Source of the DNA: [Haemophilus] ducreyi
GTDB lineage: Bacteria > Pseudomonadota > Gammaproteobacteria > Enterobacterales > Pasteurellaceae
Assembly: GCF_900109315.1 (NCBI RefSeq)
Contig: NZ_FOJC01000001.1
Coordinates: forward strand, 62,001 to 126,000
Reading direction: 5' to 3'
DNA length: 64,000 nucleotides
Shown: positions 9,718 through 18,987 of the stretch, piece by piece
How positions within the stretch are numbered: position 1 is the stretch's first letter
How the letters are laid out: every line of letters begins with the position of its first letter
Notes under the pieces: generated by a model
The model's database searches: none
What the model was told of the DNA's origin: nothing
What the model saw: the letters and a program-made list of their open reading frames with translations, nothing else
Program-made: the position numbers and the translations under genes

Positions 9718-10289
9718 AAAGGCTCCTAATAGTCAATGAAATGGCAAATTAACATACCATGCATTATTTTTAAAAAGTGTTGGTAATTTACTTTAAAAGA
9801 TAATTTTTATGCAAAATAAATATGTTCTAAGTAAACCGTATAAATAAAAAACAGCCTATTTATTACATATATATTACAATGAGTTAACAAATTATTATTA
9901 AATATAAACAAAATTGTACAAGCCGCATAAATTGTTAGGTTTTTTGAAAATCTATGCTTTAAGGTGGGAGCAGCAAACGTCACGTAAATTAATAAAGCCA
10001 AGCTTTTGTTGGTTTCAGGCGTATAAGGTAAAGAATTGAGAAAAATAAAATTATTACGCACGTTTTTTTTATTCAGGGTAATAGTATTGTTTTCCATAAA
10101 ATAACATTAATGGTTAATCTAAAGACAGGCTGGCACTGTACACAAAATTTTTCAGAATAAAATAGTGATGTTATAAATATGTGAAGGAGTTCAAATTATT
10201 TTTAACGTTTTTGGGTAGTAAAAAGCGGTTAGTTTTGGGCAATAATGTGTAAAAATAACCTAAAATTACCCGCTTATTTGCTTTAATGG
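9718..10289 (-). other. 572-base gap with no convincing gene
   Basis: An A+T-rich stretch between the anion permease and parE. A 96-codon frame on the minus strand (9807-10097) has no ribosome site and a product that looks like no known family, so I do not call it. Near the right edge (10224-10274) a degenerate inverted pair of AAGCGG motifs could end the parE transcript. The section 9950-10040 is somewhat less A+T-rich and may be an old gene remnant. Nothing else stands out. Confidence 0.5.
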
Positions 10290-12206
10290 TTATACACTTA
10301 ATGCGGCTTCATTACCGCGTTTTTGTAACCATTGTTTCCGATCTTCGGAACGTTTTTTGGCTAATAACATATCCATAATAGCGAAAGTATTAAGAGCATC
10401 ATCTTGTTGATCCTCTTCACTGTCATCTAGCACGAGTTGCACCAAGCGACGTGTACTAGGATCCATAGTGGTTTCACGTAATTGACTTGGATTCATTTCA
10501 CCTAAGCCTTTAAAACGTTGTACATTTGGTTTGGCTTTTTTGTGAGCAAGACGTGCTAAAATAGCCTCTTTTTCCACTTCATCTAAAGCATAATGCACTT
10601 CATCTTTGCCGATATCAATACGATATAAGGGGGGCATTGCCACATAAACGTGTCCTTGCCGGACTAAGTTGGGGAAATGACGTAAAAATAGCGCACAAAG
10701 TAAGGTTGCAATATGCAAGCCATCTGAGTCAGCATCGGCTAGAATACAGATTTTGCCGTAACGTAATTCATCTAGTCTATCATTATCTGGATCAATTCCC
10801 ATTGCCACGGCAATATCGTGCACTTCTTGCGATGCTAGGACTTGATCAGAAGAAACTTCCCAAGTGTTTAAAATTTTACCACGTAATGGCAAAATCGCTT
10901 GATATTCTTTATTGCGTGCTTGTTTAGCAGAACCGCCCGCAGAATCACCTTCGACTAAAAATAATTCGGTGCGTGTTAAATCTTGTGCCGTACAATCAGC
11001 CAATTTACCTGGCAAAGCAGGGCCACTCACTAATTTTTTACGTACCACTTTTTTGGCTGCTCGTAAGCGACTTTGTGCTGAGGCAATGGCCATTTCAGCG
11101 ATAGATTTGCCTACTTGTACATTTTGGTTGAGCCATAAGCTAAACGCATCTTTCAAGGTGCTGTCAACATAACTGGAAGCTTGGCGAGAAGACAACCGTT
11201 CTTTTGTTTGACCAGCAAATTGGGGTTCTTGCATTTTTAGTGAAAGTACGTAAGCGCAACGATTCCACACATCATCGGCCGTTAATTTAATGCCTTTGAG
11301 TAACAAATTATGTATTTCACAAAATTCAACTATGGCTTTTAACAAGCCATTGCGTAAGCCATTAACGTGGGTGCCGCCTTGTGCTGTCGGAATTAAATTG
11401 ACATAGCTTTCTGCCAATAATTCGCCCCCTTCCGGTAGCCATGTTAATGCCCAACTCACTGCTTCTGTTTCACTGGTTACGTTGCCAATAAAAGGCGGGT
11501 TAGGTAAACATTCTGTTTCTGCCAATGCTTCTGATAGATAATCGGCTAAACCATCTTCGTAATACCAGCTTTCTTGGTTGTGATTAATATGGTCAGTAAA
11601 ATTAATCGTTAATTTGGGACAAAGTACCGCTTTGGCACGTAGTAAATGGCGTAAACGACTCACTGAAAAACGCGGACTGTCAAAATATTTGGGATTAGGA
11701 TAAAAATGAACACTAGTGCCCGTCTGTTTTTTAGCACAACTTCCTACTACGTGTAATTCTTCCGTTTTGGCACCGTTAGCAAAAGCAATTTGATAAATAT
11801 TACCATCACGTTTAATTTTAATTTTTACTTGTTCAGATAATGCATTGACAACGGAAATCCCTACGCCGTGTAATCCACCTGAGAAAGTATAATTTTTGTT
11901 GGAAAATTTACCGCCTGCGTGCAATTTAGTTAGAATTAATTCGACGCCTGAGATTTGTTCAGTTGAATGTATATCAATTGGCATTCCTCGACCATTATCA
12001 ACCACTTCCAATGAGTTGTCTGAATCTAGAATAACATCAATTTGAGTAGCAAAGCCTGATAATGCTTCATCAACACTGTTATCAATCACTTCTTGAGCTA
12101 AGTGATTTGGACGGCTTGTATCAGTGTACATACCAGGACGAAGTTGCACTGGTTCCAAATCCTTTAGAACAGTAATTTGATCAGCTCGGTAGCGTTTATC
12201 AGACAT
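10290..12206 (-). CDS. parE: DNA topoisomerase IV subunit B
   Basis: ATPase subunit of topoisomerase IV, which unlinks daughter chromosomes. The 638-residue protein has the GHKL ATPase motifs near the N-terminus (EVIDNSVDEAL, DNGRGMPIDIH, GGLHGVGISVVNALS), the transducer domain, and the TOPRIM motifs LVEGDSAGGSAKQARN near 415 and DADSDGLHI near 492. It lacks the ~170-residue insertion of enterobacterial GyrB and reads KILNTWEVSSDQVLASQEVHDI after the TOPRIM start, as in ParE. parC is not next to it. Confidence 0.96.
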   Translation of the reverse strand: MSDKRYRADQITVLKDLEPVQLRPGMYTDTSRPNHLAQEVIDNSVDEALSGFATQIDVILDSDNSLEVVDNGRGMPIDIHSTEQISGVELILTKLHAGGKFSNKNYTFSGGLHGVGISVVNALSEQVKIKIKRDGNIYQIAFANGAKTEELHVVGSCAKKQTGTSVHFYPNPKYFDSPRFSVSRLRHLLRAKAVLCPKLTINFTDHINHNQESWYYEDGLADYLSEALAETECLPNPPFIGNVTSETEAVSWALTWLPEGGELLAESYVNLIPTAQGGTHVNGLRNGLLKAIVEFCEIHNLLLKGIKLTADDVWNRCAYVLSLKMQEPQFAGQTKERLSSRQASSYVDSTLKDAFSLWLNQNVQVGKSIAEMAIASAQSRLRAAKKVVRKKLVSGPALPGKLADCTAQDLTRTELFLVEGDSAGGSAKQARNKEYQAILPLRGKILNTWEVSSDQVLASQEVHDIAVAMGIDPDNDRLDELRYGKICILADADSDGLHIATLLCALFLRHFPNLVRQGHVYVAMPPLYRIDIGKDEVHYALDEVEKEAILARLAHKKAKPNVQRFKGLGEMNPSQLRETTMDPSTRRLVQLVLDDSEEDQQDDALNTFAIMDMLLAKKRSEDRKQWLQKRGNEAALSV

Positions 12207-12295
12207 TTTAATTTCTCTTGGTGTAAATAAAGACAGGTATTTTAAGTAAGAATAGCAGATTTTGCAAAAAATTTAGCATTTTAGCCCGCTTGTGA

Positions 12296-12528
12296 ATGGT
12301 GTGGCTGAGTAATCCTCGCAGAGAATGTGGAATAAATGATGGCTGGATAGCAATTTTTAGTTGGTGGAATGCATTATGCTCACTAATTTTTTATCAGCAT
12401 TTATTTGCTTTATCTATAATAGCCATTCCAATTGTAGCAGGTGTTGTATCCTCTATGGGGTTAATCCTATGATTGCTACAATAGCAATGGCATTATCATT
12501 CATTATGGTGGTAAGTGGTGTGAATTAA
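12296..12528 (+). pseudogene. Small membrane-protein frame, probably frameshifted
   Basis: From the ATG at 12296 a 58-codon frame encodes a short N-terminal stretch MVWLSNPRRECGINDGW and then two hydrophobic segments (WIAIFSWWNALCSLIFY, LSIIAIPIVAGVVSSMGLIL) before a TGA at 12470-12472. A second frame continues at once with MIATIAMALSFIMVVSGVN and ends at 12528, overlapping the pheA stop tail to tail. Removing or adding one base near 12468 would join both into a ~77-residue, three-segment membrane protein. I do not recognise the family. The hydrophobic continuity across the break is what suggests a real but broken gene. Confidence 0.35.
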
Positions 12529-13688
12529 AGCTGTACTGGTTGCACTACTTCGCTAGGGTAACAGCCGACTACTTTTAAGTAGCACGTTATCTTTTGCAAT
12601 TCAGCTAAAGTTTGTTGGGTTTTGGCTGAATCGATATTTGCTTCTAATTCAACGTAAAACATTTCTTCCCAATCTTCGCCATAAATTGGGCGTGATACTA
12701 ATTTGAGCATGCGAATTTTATGTTGTTTAAAAATGCTTAATACATCAACTAAAATACCCGCTTGTTTTTTGCTTGTCATCAGTAACAATATTTTAGTCTG
12801 AAGTTGTGGTGAAACGGGCACGGCTTTTTTCGCTACAATGATAAAACGAGTAATATTATGTTCTTGATTGGTAATATTCGTTTTAATATTGGTCAGATCG
12901 TATAATTTACCTCCCGCTTCACCAGATAACGCTGCAATATTGGGTTTATTTAAACAAGCGGCTAAACTCATTGCATGCGAACTACTTTCGCAATATTTAA
13001 TATCAATTTTGCCTAACTTTTCTAAGGCTTGACTACACTGTTTCTCATGTTCAGGATGCATATAGATGGTATCAATATCTTCTAATGTTGCTGTTGGATT
13101 GGCTAAAATACAGTGTTTAATCGGATAAACGATTTCATCAATGATAGTTAAATTGGTGTGTTGTAAAATATCGTACACTTCATTGATTGAGCCTGACGTA
13201 GAATTTTCTAATGGTAAGATACCAAATTGTGCTAAATCGCCTTCGACTTTTTCAAACACTTCTTGAAATGAATTACAGTTTAGCTCAATCATTACATTTT
13301 GTTGTTTTTTCGCAAATTGTTTGGCAGCCATACTTGAATAAGAGCCTGCCATACCTAAGAAAGCGATAGATATTTTCTTATTATTTTCTCTTTCTTGTTT
13401 TAGATTATCTTTGAAATAGGCTTGTTGTGTAAGAATAGAATCTTTCATAATGCGTTGAAAGATTTGAGTGATATATTCTTCATCAAGATCATATTTCTGT
13501 GCTTCAGCATATTTTATTAATGCATTCAGTAACTCAGTTTCCCGTGTACGATCGCGTAATGGGATCTCGGTTATTTGTTTATCACGCAGCACATCAAAGG
13601 CTAATTGATGACGTTCAGCAAGCAGTTTGAGTAAGTCGTGATCTAATTGTGTAATTTGAGTTCTTATGTTTGATAAATTTAAAGGCAT
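12525..13688 (-). CDS. pheA: Bifunctional chorismate mutase / prephenate dehydratase
   Basis: P-protein of phenylalanine synthesis: converts chorismate to prephenate and then to phenylpyruvate. The 387-residue protein has the AroQ chorismate mutase helices in the first ~90 residues (LDHDLLKLLAERHQLAFDV), the dehydratase domain from about 107 (IAFLGMAGSYSSMAA) with the NITRFIIV active-site motif, and a C-terminal ACT domain from about 300. That domain carries KLVSRPIYG in place of the usual ESRP motif for phenylalanine feedback. I looked for a Phe-rich leader peptide and attenuator upstream and did not see one. Confidence 0.96.
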   Translation of the reverse strand: MPLNLSNIRTQITQLDHDLLKLLAERHQLAFDVLRDKQITEIPLRDRTRETELLNALIKYAEAQKYDLDEEYITQIFQRIMKDSILTQQAYFKDNLKQERENNKKISIAFLGMAGSYSSMAAKQFAKKQQNVMIELNCNSFQEVFEKVEGDLAQFGILPLENSTSGSINEVYDILQHTNLTIIDEIVYPIKHCILANPTATLEDIDTIYMHPEHEKQCSQALEKLGKIDIKYCESSSHAMSLAACLNKPNIAALSGEAGGKLYDLTNIKTNITNQEHNITRFIIVAKKAVPVSPQLQTKILLLMTSKKQAGILVDVLSIFKQHKIRMLKLVSRPIYGEDWEEMFYVELEANIDSAKTQQTLAELQKITCYLKVVGCYPSEVVQPVQL

Positions 13689-13810
13689 GGTATATCTTTT
13701 TAATTTATATGATTAAGTTATACAATATGCATCATAAAAAAATAAAGGCGATTCATTAGCACATTGTTCGTAAAACAAAGGTAAGTTACCTTAAATTAGT
13801 TCATTATTAT

Positions 13811-13835
13811 TTAAAACCATCCATATAGTGGATGG
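13811..13835 (-). terminator. Terminator after ndh
   Basis: CCATCCA (13817-13823) and TGGATGG (13829-13835) form a perfect 7-bp stem with a 5-base loop. On the minus strand it is followed by TTTTAAATAA. It lies 36 bases after the ndh stop. Confidence 0.75.
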
Positions 13836-13870
13836 ATAAGTTAGTTAATTTGTCGTTAATGCTGAATGAG

Positions 13871-15157
13871 TTAGTGTAATTTCATTGAAGGTCTTAACAG
13901 TCGGTTAATCTGACCGACTAATAAAATTAAGCCAGTTTTGAACCAACCATGTAATGCCACTTGGTGCATTCGATACAGTGATAGATAGGCCAAGCGGGCA
14001 ATTTTACCCTCAATAAACATATTACCGCTGACTAAGTTACCCATTAAGGTGCCAACCGTGCCAAAATGAGAAAATGATAATAAAGAACCTCTGTCGTTAA
14101 ATTTAAATGGTTTGAGTTCTTTGCCCGTTAAATCGGCGATAATATTATTGCCACATTGTGTTGCCATTTGATGTGCTGCTTGAGCACGTGGTGGAATTGG
14201 TTTTCCATCTTGTATGAGTGAAGCACAATCACCGATAACATAAACGGCATCATCTACGGTGGTTTGTAATGTCTCTTTGACTTCAATTTGATTTAAATGA
14301 TTTGTTGCAAAACCTAGATTTTTGACAAAATCAGATGCTTTTACACCGGCAGACCAAACAATTAAATTGGCCTCAATTTTTTCCCCCGTTTGGGTAATTA
14401 AGCCATTTTCGACCGCTTCAGTGATCATGGTATTTAATTTTACATCAACCCCTGCTTTGCGTAATTCATATAGGGCTAAATTAGACACTTTTTGAGTTAG
14501 AGCCGGAATTAAACGTTCGCTTGCTTCTACTAAGGTTACTTTTAAACTTGCACGATGTAACTTACCAAAGCCGTATTCGTGTAAATGTTTCGCGGTGTTA
14601 TAGAGTTCTGCTGAGAGTTCTATTCCTGTTGCACCGCCGCCGACAATGGCAATTTTTACATCTTGATTATCACTGTGTGAAAATTGTAAAAACAATTCCA
14701 TCATTCGTTTTTGGAATAATTTAGCCTGTTTAATGTCGTCCAAGAAAATGCAGTGTTCAGCAACGCCTTTAGTACCAAAATCGTTTGATTTACTGCCGAT
14801 GGCTATGACTAATTTGTCGTAAGCAACTTGACGTTCTTTGACCAGTAATTCGTTCTGTTCATTATAAATGGGCGCAAGGGTGATCTGTTTTTGTTTACGA
14901 TCAACCGCGATTAATGTGCCTTGTTGAAATTCAAAACCGTGATTTTTTGCGTGTGCACGATAACTTAATGCATCAATACCTTCATCGAGTGAGCCTGTTG
15001 CCACTTCATGTAATAAAGGTTTCCATAAATGTGTTGTATTACGATCGATAAGTAATACGTGAGCTTTATTTTTACGGCTTAATTTATTACCTAAATAAGT
15101 CGCTAGCTCTAAACCACCCGCGCCTCCCCCAACAATAATGATAGTTTCTTTAGCCAT
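13871..15157 (-). CDS. ndh: NADH dehydrogenase, type II (non-proton-pumping)
   Basis: Single-subunit membrane-associated flavoenzyme passing electrons from NADH to quinone. The 428-residue protein has the N-terminal FAD-binding [14 protein letters not shown], a second dinucleotide fold [17 protein letters not shown] near 169 for NADH, and [10 protein letters not shown] near 300, which binds FAD. The C-terminal ~80 residues contain the amphipathic membrane-anchoring part. A GGAGGAAAATTAC ribosome site precedes the ATG. A perfect FNR consensus lies 27 bases before the start, matching the anaerobic repression known for E. coli ndh. Confidence 0.96.
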   Translation of the reverse strand: MAKETIIIVGGGAGGLELATYLGNKLSRKNKAHVLLIDRNTTHLWKPLLHEVATGSLDEGIDALSYRAHAKNHGFEFQQGTLIAVDRKQKQITLAPIYNEQNELLVKERQVAYDKLVIAIGSKSNDFGTKGVAEHCIFLDDIKQAKLFQKRMMELFLQFSHSDNQDVKIAIVGGGATGIELSAELYNTAKHLHEYGFGKLHRASLKVTLVEASERLIPALTQKVSNLALYELRKAGVDVKLNTMITEAVENGLITQTGEKIEANLIVWSAGVKASDFVKNLGFATNHLNQIEVKETLQTTVDDAVYVIGDCASLIQDGKPIPPRAQAAHQMATQCGNNIIADLTGKELKPFKFNDRGSLLSFSHFGTVGTLMGNLVSGNMFIEGKIARLAYLSLYRMHQVALHGWFKTGLILLVGQINRLLRPSMKLH

Positions 15158-15183
15158 GTAATTTTCCTCCGAAATATAATAAA

Positions 15184-15197
15184 TTGATTTAAATCAA
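15184..15197 (-). promoter_or_regulatory. FNR-type operator before ndh
   Basis: TTGATTTAAATCAA is an exact match to the FNR consensus TTGAT-N4-ATCAA and a full palindrome. It lies 27 bases before the ndh ATG, between an A+T-rich promoter region and the ribosome site. A position that close to the start fits repression under anaerobic conditions. Confidence 0.8.
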
Positions 15198-15225
15198 AAA
15201 AAGTAAAGTAATTGTATGCGCTTAT

Positions 15226-15552
15226 CTAATAATGTCTAATTTGCCATTCTTTACCATGTGGCAAAACGCGGCCGAATTGTTGAAAGACAAGAATATGCGC
15301 TAGTTCATGTGGGATAACTTGTTGAATAAAGGCTTGGTCATTTTCTTGTGATAAAATGGGATTAAAACGAATTTGATTTTGTTGTAGATAGGCAACACCC
15401 GCTTTTAAGCCTCGCACGGTATAATTGACCGTAGGGGGCTTAAACGTTTTATTAAAGTAGCCATTGGCTTTTGCTAAATTACGGGTAATTGCGCGTTGTA
15501 CTTGCATTTTAAGTTGACGTAATTCAGCGCTTGTATGGCAGTTCGTTCTCAT
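15226..15552 (-). pseudogene. sprT: SprT-like zinc metalloprotease, C-terminally truncated
   Basis: A 108-residue product matching the first two thirds of SprT, including the metalloprotease motif [13 protein letters not shown] with both zinc histidines and the glutamate. SprT proteins are usually about 160 residues and continue past PHGKEWQ to a Cys-containing zinc ribbon. Here the frame ends with GKEWQIRHY and a TAG, and the following bases are already the ndh control region. The third metal ligand and the ribbon are therefore missing. The ATG overlaps the RNase I stop by four bases (ATGA). It is probably inactive; a short functional form cannot be excluded. Confidence 0.7.
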
Positions 15553-16313
15553 TTTTTAGGGCAATTGATTGGTTGCCATTTTTTATCATAACAAATGTAT
15601 AATTCTGTTACACTAGCACCTAAATACACATCTTTTAATTGTGGATTATACTTGCGCATCCATTGGAATAAATCATTTTTCCGTAAGTTTTTAGCGGGTA
15701 ATTTTAAACTATAAAATAGCTCTTTTTGCTTTTGAAAATAGCTCGTTGGGTCTTGAAATGCACAAGCGCCGTGTTTTTCCCATTCACCTTGCAATAATGA
15801 TGCACCAGGCGCTTCGGGTAAATATTGTTCAAGAATAGCGGGATCAATGGGTGGTAAGTCGCCTTGGCAATAACGTGGGTGATCGCTGACTGAATGCGCT
15901 TTCTTATTTTGTGGCTATAAGCCGTGGATAACCCAACCTAAATTTTGGTCATCACATTGATAATCAATATGATCTGGTAAATCAGTTAAATACCGTGCTT
16001 TTTGTGTTGCACAAAATGCAGGTGACCAAGAAAGCGCTAACATATAGTAATCAACTGGTGCGGTTTTATTTTGCCCAATTTTATCATCACGCATTTTGCT
16101 GTCGTAATTTATTGCTAAGGCTGCTTGAGTGTTCTTGCTTGGTTTAGCCCTAGGTGCTTTCGCAATTGGAACATCTAGATTATGCTCAATTTGGGCTAAT
16201 TCGCTTGGGGTTATTTCACCGCGTTGTTGATATTTTTGATAATTATTGAAAACATAAAAGATCATCGCCGTGATAAGAAAGGTTATTAATCTAACAAGAT
16301 TTTTTCTATTCAT
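15549..16313 (-). pseudogene. rna: RNase I (RNase T2 family) with an in-frame amber codon in the active-site motif
   Basis: Two open stretches in the same frame, 16313-15918 and 15914-15549, are separated by a single TAG at 15917-15915. Read through, they give a ~254-residue RNase T2 protein. It has an N-terminal membrane or signal segment (LVRLITFLITAMIFYVF), the start of the catalytic domain (YYMLALSWSPAFC), first catalytic motif GWVIHGL-stop-PQ, and second motif GEWEKHGAC. The family motif is IHGLWPQ, so TAG sits where TGG (Trp) is expected, one base away. The rest of the frame is intact and still overlaps sprT by ATGA. A recent nonsense mutation, suppression or a sequencing error are possible. 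Confidence 0.85.
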
Positions 16314-16385
16314 CTGATTTTAAAGGGAAAAAGTGAAAAAGGACGGTTACTATAAACAAAAATGGCGAGAGAATAAAGTAAAACA

Positions 16386-16424
16386 AGCGGTCACTTTTGC
16401 AAAGTTTTTATAAAAGTGACCGCT
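16386..16424 (-). terminator. Terminator after sppA made of an inverted uptake-motif pair
   Basis: AGCGGTCACTTTT (16386-16398) pairs perfectly over 13 bp with AAAAGTGACCGCT (16412-16424). The plus-strand arm includes ACAAGCGGT, an exact A. pleuropneumoniae-type uptake core. It lies 8 bases after the sppA stop. Confidence 0.8.
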
Positions 16425-16432
16425 AGGCAAGC

Positions 16433-18295
16433 TTATTTTATCGTGCCACAAGTCAGGCAATATAAATAAGTATTTTGAGGGTCATTAAATTTTTGTAATA
16501 ATTCAGCCGCTTGTTGAGTTTGGGGAACAAAAGGTAAACCCAACCAAACCGCTAGCGTTGATTTGGCTTTAAAACCAATATTTTTCAAGAGTGAACTGAA
16601 TAAACCTTTATCACTTTCAATAAACCATTGCGCGGTGAAATGTTTAATTGCATTTTCGCCTTTGGCTTTACGTTTTTGATTGATTAAATCAGTTAGTACA
16701 TCATATGCAGTATGGAAATCGCCTAGCTGATCGACTAAGCCGTGCTTAAGTGCATCTTCACCAGACCATACTTGACCTTGCGCAACTTTATCTACTTCAG
16801 CTTTTGACATATTTCGACCGCGACTGACTAAATCTAAGAAAGCATCATAGCCATTTTCAATATTGATTTGAATTAATTCAGCGTGCTCATTCGATAGATG
16901 CTGTAACGAGCTTGTTTTCGCTAATGGAGAAGTGGCTACACCATCTTCACTTATGCCTAGATGTTTAGCCGTTTTTTCAAAGGTCATGGCTAAGCCAAAA
17001 ATACCAATTGAACCTGTGATCGTATTTGGGCTGGCAATAATTTTATCGCTCGTTGCTGAAATCCAATAGCCACCTGAAGCAGCTAAGCCTCCCATTGAGG
17101 TTACAACAGGTTTGCCGGCTTGTTGAATAGCCTGTAATTCTTGCAAGATTATTTCAGAAGCAACCACGCTACCTCCCGGGCTGTTAACCCGTAATATCAC
17201 ACCATCAACATTATTGTCTTCGCGTGCTTGGCGTAATAATTCAGAAATAGTCTCACTACCCGCTGATCTTTCTTTGCTTTTGCCAGAAATAATTTCACCT
17301 TCTACATTAATCACGGCAATTTTGTGTTCTGCATTGACAGCAAAACGATCTGTTAGATTCAAAGCATAATCGGCATAATTAATGTGTTGATAGATGCCTT
17401 TCTCATTTTTACCGAATTGTTCGATTAATGCTTGTTCAATTTCTGCTTTACTGCCGATATCGGTCACTAATTTTTGGTTTAAGGCATATTGAGCGTCATT
17501 GGCGTTAACGGCTTTGTATTTTTCAATCAAGCTTTTGGGTTCAGGTAAAACTTGATCGACAGCAATCATACGATTTTCAGCAATATCTGTACGGAATTGA
17601 TGCCAAATTGAATTTAATAATGTTTGGGCATTTTGTTTTGCTTCATCAGACATATCATTGCGCAAGAATGGTTCAACCGCTGATTTATAAATGCCTACTC
17701 GGAAAATATGCGGTACAGCATCAATTTTATCGAGCAAGGCTTTGAAATAAAGCGAACTAAAATTCAACCCTTGCAAATTGATTGAACCTGCTTTATTTAA
17801 ATAAATTTTATTGGCAAAACTGGCTAAATAATATTGTGATTGACTATAGTTTTCCCCAATGGCAATCACTGGTTTACCCGATGTTTTAAAGGCTTTTAAT
17901 TCACTACCAATGAAACTTAATGATGAATGATCACTGCCTTCAAATTTTGAAAGGTCTAACACGATGCCCGTAATATTTGGATCTTTCGCCGCTTTGCCAA
18001 TGGCACGCACGACATCAAAAGTAGACGCTTTGAGCGATTCGTCATTCGTTAATTCGCTTTGAATTAAGCGGTGAAAATTAGCAAAATCATCGTGGTTATC
18101 CGTTAAATAACCGCTTAAATTAAGCCGTAAGGCTACTTTTTCGTTAGGCTCTTTGCTTTTATTTGTATCACTTCCATTCACTAAAAAGGCGATAGAGGCA
18201 AAGCCCGTCAATATAAATAAAATAAAAAAGAGGTTTATTATACATTCGCGAATACAGCGAAAAATGGCATAAATACCTTTAAACAGTTTCAACAT
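16433..18295 (-). CDS. sppA: Signal peptide peptidase / protease IV
   Basis: Inner-membrane serine protease that degrades cleaved signal peptides. The 620-residue protein is the long 67-kDa type, with an N-terminal membrane anchor (IINLFFILFILTGFASIAFLV) and two tandem S49 domains. The C-terminal domain has the segment SPGGSVVASEIIL and the nucleophile region GGLAASGGYWISATSDKI. The N-terminal copy supplies the general-base lysine in the family. AGGACC precedes the ATG. It is followed by a strong stem-loop and appears to be transcribed alone. Confidence 0.95.
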   Translation of the reverse strand: MLKLFKGIYAIFRCIRECIINLFFILFILTGFASIAFLVNGSDTNKSKEPNEKVALRLNLSGYLTDNHDDFANFHRLIQSELTNDESLKASTFDVVRAIGKAAKDPNITGIVLDLSKFEGSDHSSLSFIGSELKAFKTSGKPVIAIGENYSQSQYYLASFANKIYLNKAGSINLQGLNFSSLYFKALLDKIDAVPHIFRVGIYKSAVEPFLRNDMSDEAKQNAQTLLNSIWHQFRTDIAENRMIAVDQVLPEPKSLIEKYKAVNANDAQYALNQKLVTDIGSKAEIEQALIEQFGKNEKGIYQHINYADYALNLTDRFAVNAEHKIAVINVEGEIISGKSKERSAGSETISELLRQAREDNNVDGVILRVNSPGGSVVASEIILQELQAIQQAGKPVVTSMGGLAASGGYWISATSDKIIASPNTITGSIGIFGLAMTFEKTAKHLGISEDGVATSPLAKTSSLQHLSNEHAELIQINIENGYDAFLDLVSRGRNMSKAEVDKVAQGQVWSGEDALKHGLVDQLGDFHTAYDVLTDLINQKRKAKGENAIKHFTAQWFIESDKGLFSSLLKNIGFKAKSTLAVWLGLPFVPQTQQAAELLQKFNDPQNTYLYCLTCGTIK

Positions 18296-18411
18296 AATGG
18301 TCCTAAATTGATGAATAAAATTAGAGGATTAAATTAGCATAAAATGAACGTAGAATTAACAAAATATGCTATTCTTCTATTCATTTTTTCATTTTGACAA
18401 GAGATATGACC

Positions 18412-18978
18412 ATGAAAACATTAGAGTTATTACAACGTCGTCGTTCAAATAAAAAATTAGGGCAAATTGCGCCTAACGCAGAACAATTGCAACATATGTT
18501 TAAAGCCGCATTACGTGCGCCTGATCACGGTAAATTGAAGCCTTATCATTTTGTGGTGATTGAAAAACAGAGTATGTCAATGTTAAAAGCGTGTTTGGTG
18601 GATGCGGCCATTGAGTTTGAGATGGACGAAAAAAATGCGCTTAAAGCGGATAAAATTGCTGAGCAAGCACCGCTTATGATTGGCATTGTGGCAAAAATAG
18701 ATCATCAATCTGAAAAAGTGCCTGCTTGGGAGCAAATGATCAGTGCAGGCTGTGCAACTTATGCAATGCAATTAGCTGCGAATGCATTAGGGTTTGATAC
18801 TGTTTGGATTAGTAATCAGTGGGTAGAAGGTAAAATGTTGCGACAAGCTTTTGGTTGTCAAACAGGAGATAAAATAATAGGGTTATTATTAGTTGGATCG
18901 CCTAAGGACGCAAGCGATGATATTTCATTAGCACGTGAAACAGAGAATACAGAGGGTTTTGTCAGTTATTTGCAATAG
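18412..18978 (+). CDS. YdjA-like nitroreductase family protein
   Basis: A 188-residue FMN-dependent nitroreductase-fold protein of the small YdjA group. It starts MKTLELLQRRRSNKKLG and contains RAPDHGKLKPYHFVVIE near residue 40, where YdjA has RAPDHKSMQPWHFFVIE. It also has AGCATYAMQLAANALGFDTVWIS near 112 and DKIIGLLLVGSPK near the end. I prefer the ATG at 18412 because an AAGAG ribosome site lies 8 bases upstream; 18406 is an alternative. Physiological substrates of the family are unknown. The next gene starts 10 bases later, so the two form an operon. Confidence 0.88.
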   Translation: MKTLELLQRRRSNKKLGQIAPNAEQLQHMFKAALRAPDHGKLKPYHFVVIEKQSMSMLKACLVDAAIEFEMDEKNALKADKIAEQAPLMIGIVAKIDHQSEKVPAWEQMISAGCATYAMQLAANALGFDTVWISNQWVEGKMLRQAFGCQTGDKIIGLLLVGSPKDASDDISLARETENTEGFVSYLQ

Positions 18979-18987
18979 GATCATGTG

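Noticed and set aside
9254-9739. 161-codon plus-strand frame antisense to the anion permease
   Set aside because: It is a long shadow frame of a membrane-protein gene with a strong DASS match on the other strand.
9807-10097. 96-codon minus-strand frame in the gap before parE
   Set aside because: It has no ribosome site, no family resemblance and an A+T-rich composition typical of chance frames.
13689-13870. Phenylalanine attenuator before pheA
   Set aside because: No Phe-rich leader peptide and no competing stem-loops were seen; the one hairpin there belongs to the end of ndh.
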